Assembly: GCA_020310875.1 (NCBI GenBank)
Contig: CM035423.1
Location: forward strand, 128,662,811 to 128,726,810
Source: Ceratopteris richardii
Lineage: Eukaryota; Streptophyta; Polypodiopsida; Polypodiales; Pteridaceae
Direction: 5' to 3'
Length of the DNA: 64,000 nt
The translations under genes and the position numbers were made by a program. Shown piece after piece: positions 31,592-43,720 of this stretch. The notes beneath the pieces were generated by a model. The model worked only from the letters and a program-made list of their open reading frames with translations, searched no databases and was not told the DNA's origin. Each line of letters opens with the position of its first letter. The stretch's first letter is position 1.

Positions 31592-33700
31592 TTACAATCG
31601 GCCATGCTAGAATGGAGAAGCATATGACCTCACCCGTAGGCAAAGGATATAGCATTGGAGATTGCTCGAAAGATCGATGGTAATGATATCAAATTGCAGA
31701 AAATCAGTATCCGAATAGGGCAGGAGGTTTTCCAACTGACACCTCTGTTAATTGCAAAAAGGTTTACTGTTGCAAATTATGGGATTACAACCAGCATTGA
31801 ATCAGTAGAAGCAGCTGAATTATGCGGATTACTCAGTAAGCCGTGTTGAGGAGAATATTGATTTGCACAGATCTCTAATGAAAAACCTTTGAATTTAGGC
31901 TTACTATTGACGACGATGGTCATCGACTTGCAAGCAAAACATTATGGGATATCCCAATAACTCTATGCGTTGGTGAAGGAATCTGCGAAGACACAAGTGA
32001 ATTGGGCAGATATCATTTTCTAGAAATTGAAGAAAGAAGTGCGAAGACATTTCTTGATGGTCCCAACGAGCAATGAATGCATTATTAGACTCCAAGGTGG
32101 GATTATTTTTCACCTTGCTATTTACAACTTCAGCATACTTACCTCGAGAATACACAATATTCTCGATAAAAGTCTTTCTATAGATCCTTAAGAAGAGAGC
32201 GGTAGAGCGAAAGCCAGTGGGTAACACTTCTCATGACCAAATGAAAACAAAGAGTGATGAAAAGGAGGAGCCCAGGAGACGACAGGTGGAGAAGAATCAA
32301 CGGAGAGAAGTAGAGAGAAAAGCAAAGGAAGAAGCAGAGAGAAAAGCAAAGGAAGAAGTAGAGAGAAAAGCAAAGGAAGAAGTAGAGAGAAAAGCAAGAG
32401 AGGAAGAGGCATCGTGAAAACAGGAGGAAGAAGAAAGGCAATGTCAACAAGAGGAAGAAGAAGCCTAAAGAAGAGAAGGGGAAGAAAGGGAAAAAAGGGC
32501 TACTGAGGAGGAAAGATGCCGTAAGCAACAACGGGAACAAGGAGATCGTTTGGGAGGCTCATCCTGCAAAATTACGGTACTACACACATTTACAACATGT
32601 GGACTTACAGATAAGTGGAAGACGGACAAAGGAAAGGTAAATTTGCCCATAGTCCGGTGTAGTGATATCATTTATCCTTGGATGTACAATAATGAAAGAG
32701 TCAGACCGAAGTTACTTGGTGACTTAGCCAGAGGATTGTTGTGGAGTGCGGTGAAGCTCGAATAGTTTCAGAATGTATAATTCAATGATTTCGGAGAAGG
32801 ACAAATGGTTTACGAAAAGAGCTCAAATGATGGAAGAAACTAACCAACTCTGAAATGAGATAGAAGCTGCCAAAACAAAAAGCGCTGCTAGAGAAAGTGT
32901 AGTTCATGAAGAAATCATGGACAATATCAATGAAGTTGTCATAGAGAATAAGACTTTGAGGCTAACAATTGAAGAAAAATAAAAAATCATAGCTAGATTA
33001 CAAGCAGAAGTTGGACAGACATAGAAGTCCCAACATAAACTGAAGAAAACTAATAAAGAGTTAATTGCTAAGTTATAAAAGGCAGATCATGAAGTACAAA
33101 AATTAAAGGAGAAAGTTAAAGAGCAGAGCAGTGAAATGAAGCAGCAAAGTATATCAACTGCAAAAGTGGAAGAGAGACTCGAAGTTCGGAACTCGGAGTT
33201 TATGGCCTTAGAAGAAAAGCTCCAAACTGTGCCAAAAAGTTTGGATACGGTGACGACACAGGTGGTAGGAATCCTAGAGATAGAAAAGCAATTCAATCAA
33301 TGGAAGCAACACTATGAGGATGCAAATATAGTTTTGGTAGACAAGGAAGCCGAGGTGGAGCAACTCAGAAATGATGCAATGGTTTTGGATTTAACTTGTA
33401 AAACAATGTTAGAGGAAATGGCGAAGAAAATTGTGGAATATATAACTCAAATATTGGATGTTACTATAGCTTTTGACAAATTATTAGAGGATTTTAGTAG
33501 CGTATCCATGAATTAGAAGCCTCAATAGTTAGCTTTAGAAGTTATAGTCAACAACTTTTAGATTCGAATGAATTTTTTGAAGTGGAGATACAATTAGTAG
33601 AGGAATATCTTAGGGAGATGTTTAATGAGTTATGCTATGACATAAAGAGAATTATGTTCCCAGAGATGCAAAATAATGATTTGTAACATTTTTACCTTGT
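31592..33700 (+). pseudogene. G: ORF B-like coiled-coil protein remnant, right part
   Basis: Continues the G accessory region after E2. Readable pieces alternate frames. 31655-31849 is a globular piece (VFQLTPLLIAKRFTV). About 32000-32200 has VNWADIIF, CIIRLQGGIIFHLAIYNF, comparable in order to PVSWTHWLYNHL and SRLAAYLAAIFNIV of ORF B. 32311-32406 is a tandem 24-bp repeat encoding VERKAKEE units. 32770-33516 is a long Lys/Glu-rich coiled coil (frame 33136-33516 is the cleanest). The layout matches ORF B: globular domain, then coiled coil, then pre-LTR motif (33706-33733) and LTR. Similarity is weak and inferred by eye. Confidence 0.55.
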
Positions 33701-33733
33701 AATCAGTGGATTCGGATCCACCATGCATGCCCG

Positions 33734-33803
33734 TGTTAGGAGATGATGTGGACGACCACTATCTTTGTAACACCATATTATTTCAATGTAATGGGAATGG
33801 AAT
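33734..33803 (+). repeat. G 3' LTR, left fragment
   Basis: The first 70 bp of the G 3' LTR (TGTTAGGAGATGATGTGG), split by N. The rest is at 37431-37861. GGAAT at 33799-33803 is duplicated at 37426-37430 by the N insertion. Confidence 0.85.
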
Positions 33804-34414
33804 TGTTGAAGCTGAAGGTCAAGGACAAAGCATAGGAGCACATCTAAGAGGTGGACACACAAGAAGAAGGAGCAAGCAGGGAGCTCCAAGAAGTACATGT
33901 CAACTTTTCAGAAGAATCCCCTAGAAAAATAGTGATTTCCATCACTAAAACCATTGTAAATACCATTTTCTATTTTGTAGCTCCATTTTGTGCAAGCCAA
34001 GGAGTCCTGGAGCTTGAGGAGCATTAAAAGTATCATCCTACTAATTTTCATAATTTTTAGACTCCGTTCGAGCCTTCAAATAAGCCCTAGAACCTAATTT
34101 TTAACTAGGCCGGACACTAGGTCTGGACAGGGCCAAAACTAGTCCAAAAACTATAAAAAGAGCTAGAGAGCTCATTTTTGAGGTTAGCTTCTTGTAGATT
34201 TTGGTTTTGTAATAAATTTCTTTTGTAATCAAAGTCCTTCCATTGTTCCTCTCTTTGATCTTACCGTGTTCTCGTGTGTGTGTGTGTATGTGTGTGCATG
34301 TTTGTGTGCTTTCACTCACGCACTTGTGCCTTCACTTGCTCGTGGTCTTCATACCGGTCCTCACGTCTCTGCGGATTGATAAGTAAAGGAGGTGGTGTTT
34401 ACGCTTGAGCTACA
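33804..34414 (+). repeat. N 5' LTR
   Basis: 611 bp. It contains a GT-rich microsatellite at 34274-34315. Related copies are 37093-37425 and 42630-43237. Confidence 0.9.
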
Positions 34415-34759
34415 CCAAATTTTGGCGCCGTTGTCGGGGAGAGAGCTTCGAGGATGAGCATTGTGATGGTAAGATCGTAGATTTGCAACGTTGGAAGGTA
34501 AAAAAACTGTCACTTTTGTTCATTTTCTGATTTTTCTTCTTCATCTTCATCATCATCATCATCTCCACCTTCTTCCATCTTCTTCTTCATAGAAATTTCT
34601 TGTTTTTTAGTGCATTTTCACCATTTTCATACTATCTTTCATGCATTATTGTGCGAGGAGGAGTTAGGAAGTTCAAGAGAGTGCAAGCACTATGTTTTTT
34701 CATGATTTTCTGCACATACGGAGCTCGCCATTGCTCGACGCTCAGAAATTTGAAGTTCC

Positions 34760-35095
34760 CGCCAAAAAACACGATTCTGTGAAAATTCAATTTTTTTTTT
34801 TAAATCACGATTCTCTGTTTCCCGCCTAAAAGCCTTTTGAAAAGAACACAAATCTATGGTCATTCTCAGAATCGCATTCTGTGGTTGTGCTCAAAATCGC
34901 GATTCTCACAAATCACGATTTTCAGCCAAAAAAAAACACGATTATGAGAAAACACGATTCTGTAGTTGTGCTCAAAATCGCGATTCTCTAAATTTTTGGA
35001 AACCACGATTCTCTGAGACAAAATTGTGATTCTCTAGAACACGATTCTCTAAGACACAATTCTCTAAAACACGATTTTCAAAAACACGATTCTTT
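34760..35095. repeat. Interspersed CACGATTCT/AATCACGATT repeats
   Basis: The word CACGATTCT and close variants recur about every 20-40 bp with A-rich spacers. No reading frame explains it. It lies just inside the N leader. Confidence 0.6.
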
Positions 35096-37092
35096 GAAAG
35101 ACCCTTACATCAAGAAACAGAAATCACAATTTCTTGGTAACGTCAAGCAAATTTGGGTGGCCAAGAAATTACTTAGAGCCCAACCGAATTGCACTATGAT
35201 ATGGGTACCAAAGAAAGACCTCGTACAAAATCAGCCCCCTCACACTAGACTTCAAAATCTATGGTCTAGGCCTATCATGGCTTATCTTCAAGAAAGACCA
35301 CTTGCAATCGAAGGACCCAAAGCAATCAAGCCTAAACTCGGAGAGAATCTAGGGGGGACTTCAAGGCAACAACATGCACAACAAAGACACCAAGGAGAGG
35401 TAAGGGACTAAATCAAGCACAGAGCTCCAAAAAAGATCAAAGAGCCTCTTCTACAAGGATATGGGTATGGAAACCAAAAGCATCAGTAGGCCCCACAGAA
35501 CCACAGAGCCAACCACGCAAGATCAAAGCCTCAAGAAAGCATCCAAACATGGAGCCGCCAAAGGAGATCACTAAACAAGCGAAGACCAATCTCAAATGGA
35601 TCCCTATAAGGAGGAAATATCAATTGTCGTTCGGGGATCCAATGGATACTTCCAACAAAGGCTGCCATAGCATCTATAAATAACATCGAAAGCCTAAACG
35701 AGCGACAACCATGTGATCCTTGCACAACCCTGTCTTTTGCACCATTCAGGTCATGCATTTCCAAAGTATGCATTAATATAGGGCCACATTACACGGCCGT
35801 GCATAGACACACTTGAGAATCCCAAGCACAAGAGCACATTGACATATGTCAAATATCTCTATTGATACTAACTTTTATGTTCTTGTTTTGTGATATTTTT
35901 TCCTCAAAAAAAAAGAAAAAAAAAGAAAAAAGAAAAAAAAAGGAAGAAAGAGAGGGAGCAAAAAAAAAAAGCGAGAGAGTGAGAGAGAGCTTGTTCCCAG
36001 GTCTGGCTCATGGAACACGAATGAGTCATGCTTAGGGGAAGGTGGAACCCTTGATTACTGGGCATTTATCAGTTGGATAGAAGTGTGTAATGGCTTGCAG
36101 ATGATATTATTGCCGCCGTATCTGGTAGATGGCAAGCACTTGGCGTGAACATAGCATCCACAACTATTGTTTCCTCTTACCATGGTAGGAGGGAAGAGGT
36201 TGAAGGTGAGAAGACTCTTGCTTAGGGTGAGCCAAAGAGAATATGTGAAACTAAGCTCGGTGTAGTTACCCAATGCTGTTTGTCAAGGAATATAAAGAAA
36301 TTCAATTCTCGGTATTTGGCAAATGCTACTTTGAAGAGAGGGGACATAACCAAGTGCTCGACGAATCTCCCATCCGTGGACCATCAACCAAGGCATTCAT
36401 TGATAATGATAGACCAACCAATGGTCCATCAAAATGACAGGTGTACAACACGAAAAGATCCGCATCGACTAACCATTCACTATGGTAAGAATCTCCTCTT
36501 GGGCCATATTATAACCATGATAGAGTAGGAAACCTCTTCATCAACATACCCTTGAGCACTTAGCTCAAGACCCCAAATTTTTGCACCATAATTCTTCCAA
36601 TGCATTTTCCAAGTAAGCATGCATAGGGCTACATTACAAGGCCATGCACAAGGCACATACATTTTTCAACCCATGCACTAACACACTTACCCATCATTCA
36701 CTATGGGTTATGAGTACTTGGCATGACTACTCTGAACATCATCTTTAGAAGAGCTAGAGGACATCCTGGGGGCAACATCAATACCTAGGAAGCAATTCGA
36801 AGCTAGCAGTTGCTCCAAATCAATCTTCATAACCTCTTTTGAGCAACTCACAATCTTTGAAAGCTCACAACGACGCATTCATGCGAGAACCCACGAAAGA
36901 AGCACATACCAAGGAACTACGACTTGCAAAGGCTTGCAGTGACAAATGAAGAACCGGACAACCAACGCTGCCAAATTTGGAAGATAGACAGCTCTTGTTC
37001 ATACAGAATGGATACTACCTCTCAAAGCTCTACATGGAACAACCACTACAACAAGGGTATGTCAGGGACGACAGACTCGAGAGGGGGAGGAG

Positions 37093-37425
37093 TGTTGAAG
37101 CTGAAGGTCAAGGACAAAGCATAGGAGCACATCTAAGAGGTGGACACACAAGAAGAAGGAGCAAGCAGGGAGATCCAAGAAGTACATGTCAACTTTTCAG
37201 AAGAATCCCCTACAAAAATAGTGATTTCCATTTTCTTTTGTAATCAAAGTCCTTCCATTGTTCCTCTCTTTGATCTTACCGTGTGTGCGTGTGTGTGTAT
37301 GTGTGTGCATGTTTGTGTGCTTTCACTCACGCACTTGTGCCTTCACTTGCTCGTGATCTTCATACCGGTCCTCACGTCTTTGCGGATTGACAAGTAAAGG
37401 AGGTGGTGCTTACGATTGAGCTACA
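37093..37425 (+). repeat. N 3' LTR, internally deleted
   Basis: 333 bp; lacks about 278 bp of the 5' LTR between AAAATAGTGATTTCCAT and TTTCTTTTGTAATC. The two outer ends match closely. Confidence 0.85.
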
Positions 37426-37430
37426 GGAAT

Positions 37431-37861
37431 TTACAGAGATATTAAGAGTTTCCAGAATTGTTAATTTCGGTAATTTTGTATTCCAAAAGTTTGGAACAGT
37501 GTAGCGCTTACGAAGAAGTATGGTGTTGTCTCTTATGGGTAGATTTTGGAAGTGACGAGTACGAAGAATGAAAATATGCAGAGATTGGTGAAGTCTATAT
37601 ATCCTAAAGGACTCTATTGTAAGAAGATATTGTATTGCAACCGAACATTCTCTTTGAAATAAAAGAATCTACTTGTTGTTGTGGTATTACAAAACTCTCT
37701 ATACTCAGAGGTATTAAAGATTTATGTTTATAACAAATGTCTATGTAAGCGGTGTGGAACAAAAACACATGTTTACGATTATTGTGTATTCATAAATCCC
37801 CATTCTCGAACCTATCATTTGGGATATCTGTAATACTACGGTAAATAGTAACACCCAAACA
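37431..37861 (+). repeat. G 3' LTR, right fragment
   Basis: Aligns with 18580-19003 of the 5' LTR, ending ACACCCAAACA. It is followed by GAGT and the copia K frame. Confidence 0.85.
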
Positions 37862-37865
37862 GAGT

Positions 37866-40800
37866 GATGATCCAGGCACTTCAATTGGCTCCTTCAACAA
37901 AAGAGGAAGATCTAGCACTAGAGGTATGAGAGGATACTACAACTACAATCAAAGACAAAGGAGTGAAGATAACAACAATTTCTACATATGTGGAATGTAT
38001 GGAAACTATGCCAAAGATTGCTATCAAAATGTGAATAATCAAGGTGGTAATTGAAGAGGAGGCAATTCAAGAAGAGGTAAAAAACAAGGAAATTATGTAG
38101 TTGAAGGTAAAAGTGATGATTGTGATTCTCTTCTTATGATGAGAAACTAAGATGAGTTGCAATAGTGATGTATGGTATGTAGATAGTGATTGCTCTAACC
38201 ATATTTCTCATGATGCTTCAAGGTTTTCAAATATGCATAATCCTTCATGTAAAGCCATGTTGAAAGAGGAGATGATACAACACATAGGATTATGTAGGTT
38301 GGAGATGTTGTTATGTAGGATAAGTGCAAGATGAATTGCTTGAAGGATGTGCTTTATGTGCCAATGATCACTAAGAATTTGATGTTGGTTGGTCAAATGA
38401 TAGAAAAAGGTTTGCAAGTAAGATTTAATTATGCAGGTTGCTTCATTGAGGATCCAAAGCAAAGGAGGTTAATTTCTAGAGGTAAATAACAAGGTAGATT
38501 TTTTACATTCAAGGTAAACCCAAATCATACAAGCTATTTCTTTTATGGTATGCATAGAATAGCAGCACTTGATCTATGGCACAAAAGGATTGGCCACATG
38601 GATGTACATAGGTTAAAGGAGCTATTAAAGAAGATGATTGTTGAAGGAATACCTAATCTTACCAAGCAACATATGGTGCATCTTTGTGAAGCGTGCCAAA
38701 TGGGCAAGCAGAGTAGACAACCTTTCAAGTGTTCAAGCTATGTAAGTGATGATTTGCTAGATGTTATACACATGGATGTATGGGGTTCTACTAAAGAGGC
38801 ATCATTGACTTGTAATAAGTACTATACATCATTCATTGATGATCATAGTAAAATGAAATTTGTGTCTTTCATTAAACATAAAAAGTCTTTGACTGTTTCA
38901 AGAAGTTTAAATCATTTTTCAAGGAGAAAATAGGAAGGTATGTTATGAAGCTAAGATCCAATGGAGGGGGAAGAGTGTTTCTCTCAAGCTTTTACAATTT
39001 TTTGTATGATAAAGGTATCAAAAGATTACATTTAGGTATACTCCACAATCGAATGGAGTTGCAAAAAGAAGAAACACAATCATAGCAGAAACATCTACAA
39101 GCATGCTAAATGATATGTGTTTTCCTAATTCTTATGCGAGGTGAAGTCTTTGACTATTTCAAGAAGTTCAAATCATTTGTCAAGAAACAGACAGGAAGGT
39201 ATGTTAAGAAGCTAAGATTCGATGGAGGAGGAGAGTGCTTCTGTCAAGATTTTACTGATTTTTTGTATGATAAAGGTATCAAAAGATTACATTCAAGTAT
39301 ACTCCACAACGAAATGGAGTTGGAAAAAGAAGAAACACAATCATAGAAGAAGCATCTACCAGCATGCTAAATGATATGTGTTTGCCTAATTCTTTTTGGG
39401 TTGAAGCTATTAGCATAGGAATGTACATTATGAATAGAGTTCCTACTATGGGATTTCATCATTTGACACCATATGAGGTATGTCATGGAAGGAAATCAAG
39501 CGTAAGTCATTTGAAAGTATTTAGTTGCATATGTTATGTGCATGTACCTAGTGAAGTGAGATCAAAGCTTGATGTGAAATTAGAAAAGTGTATATTTATT
39601 GGTTATGAAGATACTCAAAGATTATATAGATGTTATAATCGACCTTCCAGTAAGGTGGTTGTTTCAAGAGATGTAAACTTTGATGTATCACTTTCATGGT
39701 ATGTAGATATGGTATGTAGATAATAAAAGTTTGCAGGTCATAAATGGAGATGAAGAAGATACATGTGAAGGAGATGAGTGCTTACCTCAGCCCACAAGAT
39801 GTTTAAATGATGAGAAGAGTGGTCTGGATGAAGAAAGAGAGCTACCTTTTAATGGAAGATTAAGGCAAGAGTCACCTCTAAGTGTTAAAAGTAAATGTAA
39901 ACTCAAAGTTGTTGAAGTTAATGATGAAGGAGAAGAAGTTGGTAGTATATATGAGTATGGAGATTTATCAAAGGTTCCTAATAAAAAAGCAAAAGCGCCT
40001 ACATTGGAGGCAAGAAGAACTTCAAGAGTGAGTAAGCAACCTCAATGGTATACTTATGAATCTTTTATGAATACTAATTATGCTTTTATGACAAAGGTTG
40101 AGCAGGAAAAGGAATTTATTATGATGAGGAAAAAGGAGATGAAAAGTGGGAGAAATCAATGAAAGAAGAAATGGATGCACTATATGATAATAAGACTTGG
40201 ACTTTAGTTCCAAAGACTCTAGTAGCTAACATGGACATAGTGAGAAATTTGTTGGCTTTAGTTGCAAGTAAAAGATGGAATATATATATCAATTATACGT
40301 AAAGAATGCATTTCTTAATTGTGAGTTAAGTGAGAAGTGTATATGTCACAATCAGATGGTTATGTGGATGCAAAATATCATAATCATGTATGTAGGTTAA
40401 AGAAGGCATTGTATGGTCTTAAAAAGGCACCAAGGGCATGAAATGCAAGGTTGGTAAAGTTCTTATGTTGCAAGGATACACAATGAGTCATGATGATCCT
40501 TCACTTCATGTAAAACATGTGGATGACATGTGTGTCTATGTATGCATTTATGTGGATGACTTGTTCATTACCGGGAGCTATGCAAAAAGAATTGAAGAGA
40601 TCAAGGGTAATTTGGGAAAGGAATTTAAAATTTCATATCTTGTTTTGCTTAAATACTTTCTTGGGATTGAGATTGTGTATGGTGATGAAGGTATATGATT
40701 GATACAAAGAAAGTATATATGTGATATGTTAAAAAGGTTTGGTATGGAGGAATATAAGTTTGTTTCTACTCCAATGGAATGTAATGTAAAGTTGAATGCA

Positions 40801-41479
40801 AAAGAACGTGATGAGTTGCATGATATGAATTCCTATAGATCCATGGTAGGATCTTTGACTTATGCAACAAAAAAGTAGACCTAATATATGCTATGCAGTG
40901 GGAATATTGTAGTAGTTTATGCATGAACCTAGAGTATTCATATGCATGCAATAAAAATAGTGCTTAGATATTTGAAAGGTACCATGGAGGAAGGATTATC
41001 ATATAGTCATGATGCTTATCTAACTGTTAAAGTCTTTAGTAATGGGGATTGGGCTGGATGTAAAGATGATAGAAGATCCACAAGTGGATATGTGGTCCTA
41101 GTAGGAAACAAGAAATTAACATGGAGCTCAAAGAAATAGCCTACAATTGCTTTATCTTCTATAGAGGCTGAGTATAGAGGTTTAGCATTTGCTACTACTG
41201 AGACTATGTAGTTTGAAACGTTGTTTCATGACTTGAATGTGAAAGTTGATATACCATTGATAATATGACCTCACATCCTATTTTTCATGCTAGAACAAAA
41301 GCATATAGAGCTACAATATCATTATGTTCGAGAGAAGGTCATAAACAACAAAGTGCAAGTTTCTTTTGTTAGAAAAAAGGATCAAGTTGCAGATATCTTC
41401 ACCATATCCTTGGATGCACCAAAGCTTCAAAGATTCAACTATATTCTTGGCATGAAGGAAATACCCTTTGAAACTTGAG
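37866..41479 (+). pseudogene. Copia element K: gag tail, protease, integrase, RT, RNase H
   Basis: Right half of K. It opens with the Arg/Gly gag tail and a damaged zinc knuckle near 37980 (first Cys and His replaced). Protease is at 38170 with YVDSDCSNH (usual DSG changed to DSD). Integrase zinc domain is at 38577-38710, core at 38760-39720 with HMDVWG and FIDDHSK. A ~252-bp part of the core is duplicated (38883-39134 and 39144-39395). RT follows from about 40160, is deleted and frameshifted at 40210-40440, and keeps IYVDDLFITG near 40550. RNase H is at 40942-41478 with GDWAGC and SSIEAEYRG. Many stops make it inactive. A purine tract TTGAGGGGGAGAA (41475-41487) leads into the 3' LTR. Confidence 0.9.
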
Positions 41480-41487
41480 GGGGAGAA

Positions 41488-42629
41488 TGTTGAGAACATT
41501 GTTTTTATATGTATAGATTAAGGTACAAGTTACAAAAGATGTAAGTACCTTTGGGAGGTCTTAAAATACTTCAAGGAGGCTCAAATAATTGATAAATTAT
41601 AGAAAAGTTACCATCTGATTTCTAAAAGCTAATGACTCAAATGAGTGAGTCACAAAGGAGTTGTAGTGGTATCCTAGTGGAAGGTCGATGTGGCTAGTTC
41701 TCAAAGTCCAGCCATATTTGGATTATTTGAGAATTTAAGTCATGTATACCTCCACCCAAGTGTCTACCTTCTTTGGATTAAGTTTCCATCTAATAAGAGG
41801 GAAGAAGTCAGATCTTGTTGGAGGTCCAAGAGAATCATATGTGTATCTCTCCATTTCTGTAGTTTTGTAGACATAGATTGTATCTCCCTCATTATATATC
41901 CAAATTATATGTTTCATGGTTCATTGGAAATCTCTTAGTGTCTAATGACATTCTTTTAAGTTTCATATTCATTAGACTTTTGACCTGAGAGAAGTAGTCT
42001 CGTCAAGTGGTGTGTGTTCTGGGTTTATCTCTCTTGAAGGTCTCCATTAAACCTCAAAATTTCAGAGGTCATGTCACCTTGTGTATTTATCCAATTTTGA
42101 GTGTTCTTTATCTCATTGGAAATATCTTAATTTCTAGTCTATGTGGTTAAAAAAGTTTTACGAAATGATAAGTCATTGATTTTCACAAAATGGAGCATTA
42201 ATCAGCAAAATTAGAGATTTATGTTACAAAATTAGCAATAAAAATCACTATTTGGGATTTCAAATATTGAATTGTGTTAAAACTTGATTCAGGGTTTGAT
42301 CAAGTACTAATCCTTCTTTGGACTATGAGAAACCCTTGTGCAAGACTCCCCTCCCTCTCACACTTGTCATCCATGATAGACATTTGAGCTTGGGAATGAT
42401 TGATGTAATGTTGCAACATGTAAGTTCCCAAGGTATGCTTGGTGATACATAAATTTCATGCTTGAGCTACTTCAAGACATTGCCATTGAATAACTGTGGG
42501 AGTGTTTGGATGGATATTCTGATAATTGTCTAAGTACATGGATTTTTGCATGCAAGTAAATGTAAAAGGTTTGTGGGCCTTGAGTTAAAAACATCAGAAT
42601 GATATTCCTAAAAATCCCTTGCAAAAATG
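41488..42629 (+). repeat. Copia K 3' LTR and adjoining non-coding DNA
   Basis: TGTTGAGAACATTG starts directly after the purine tract, as a copia 3' LTR should. Its end cannot be placed because no 5' copy is in the window; the stretch up to the N-type LTR at 42630 has no gene-like frame. Confidence 0.55.
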
Positions 42630-43237
42630 TGTTGAAGCTGAAGGTCAAGGACAAAGCACAGGAGCACATCAAAGAGGTGGACACACAAGAAGAAGGAGCA
42701 AGTAGGGAGCTCCAAGAAGTGTACGTCAAATTTTTAGAAGAAATCCCTATAAAAATAGTGTTTTTTATCACTAAAAACCATTGTAAATACCATTTTCTAT
42801 TTTTGTAACTCCATTTTGTTCAAGCCGAGGAGTCTCGAGCTTGAGGAGTACTATAAGTATCATCCTACCAATTTTCATAATTTTTAGACTTCATTTGAGC
42901 CCTCAAATAAGCCCTGGAACCTAATTTTTAACTAGGTCAGACACTAAGTCTGGACAGATCCAAAACTAGTCAAAAAACTATAAAAAGAGCTAGAGAGCTC
43001 ATTTTTGGGGTTAGCTTGTTAGAGAATAGAGCTTTTGTAAGAGAAATCTTTTGCAATCAAAGCTTTCCATTGTTCCTCTCTTTGATCTTACCTTGTGCGC
43101 ATGTGTGTGTATGTGTGTGCATGTTTGTGCGCTTTCACTCATGCACTTGTGCCTTCACTTGCTCGTGGTCTTCATATCGGTCCTCACGTCTCCGAAGATT
43201 GACAAGTAAAGGAGGTGGTGCTTACGCTTGAGCTACA
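42630..43237 (+). repeat. Solo-type LTR of the N family
   Basis: 608 bp, full-length match to the N 5' LTR from TGTTGAAGCTG to GAGCTACA. It has no PBS or internal sequence next to it, and the flanking pentamers (AAATG, ACATA) do not match. It may be a solo LTR from unequal recombination. Confidence 0.8.
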
Positions 43238-43319
43238 ACATATCCAGGAAGGTCTACTTGTAATAGGTGGGCAGATATTTGGTGCATGTGTTCCATGTGT
43301 AGTAGACTTTTATGGATGG

Positions 43320-43720
43320 TGTAAGAGGCTAACAAATTACAACCACCACATGTTAGAGACATGACCCTCCTCACAAGCTTATGCTTGTATATACAGTTGC
43401 TTGAATCAACGAGGACCACAAATGTAACTAGATTCCACAAGTGCATGTGCAATCTCCTCAACTCATTTCATATCTTCCACTAGAGTCTACTAGTGGTTAG
43501 AGTGATCTCGACCAGTGCTTTAGTACCTTCGACTAGAGTCCACTAGTGGTTGGTATACTCGCCACTCAAGTTAATTCATGCTAGTCTCAAGTTAACTCAT
43601 GTTAACTTGAGCTAGAAGGCTCTTGAGATCTTTGGTCATACACATGAGTGAGCAAATGGTGTTCGATTTCAGATCTATCTGAATTGGTCAGACCCTTAGA
43701 TCATAGAATACTTTATTACA
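43320..43720 (-). repeat. M 3' LTR (left copy)
   Basis: 401 bp. It matches 46291-46835 after removal of a 143-bp insertion from the latter. Plus-strand ends are TGTAAGAG and TTATTACA. Confidence 0.85.

Larger units (their letters stand above)
33804..37425 (+). mobile_element. N: non-coding gypsy-type LTR element in the G 3' LTR
   Basis: LTRs at 33804-34414 and 37093-37425, both TGTTGAAGCTGAAGG...GAGCTACA, flanked by GGAAT duplications. A PBS of tRNA-Asp type (TGGCGCCGTTGTCGGGGA) is at 34422 and a purine tract (CGAGAGGGGGAGGAG) precedes the 3' LTR at 37078-37092. The 2.7-kb interior holds no frame over about 105 codons with recognised domains, so this is a LARD-like non-autonomous element. 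It has a CACGATTCT-rich stretch at 34760-35095 and an A/GA-rich stretch at 35900-35990. Confidence 0.85.
18511..37861 (+). mobile_element. G: old gypsy element nested in copia K and itself carrying E2 and N
   Basis: Its 5' LTR is 18511-19003. Its 3' LTR is split into 33734-33803 and 37431-37861 by element N. GAGT precedes the 5' LTR (18507-18510) and follows the 3' LTR (37862-37865), and the copia K frame reads across once this span is removed. Internally G keeps a PBS-like site (19007), a fragment of RNase H/integrase, and an ORF B-like region interrupted by E2 (21245-31586). Gag, protease and RT are missing. Confidence 0.85.

Noticed and set aside
32178-32540. Minus-strand Leu/Phe/Ser-rich frame resembling membrane segments
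   Set aside because: It is the antisense of a Glu/Lys/Arg-rich coiled-coil repeat, which gives false hydrophobic runs.
35094-35411. 105-codon frame in N with WVPKK-like words
   Set aside because: Too short and isolated; no protein domain is supported, and the surrounding element is non-coding.
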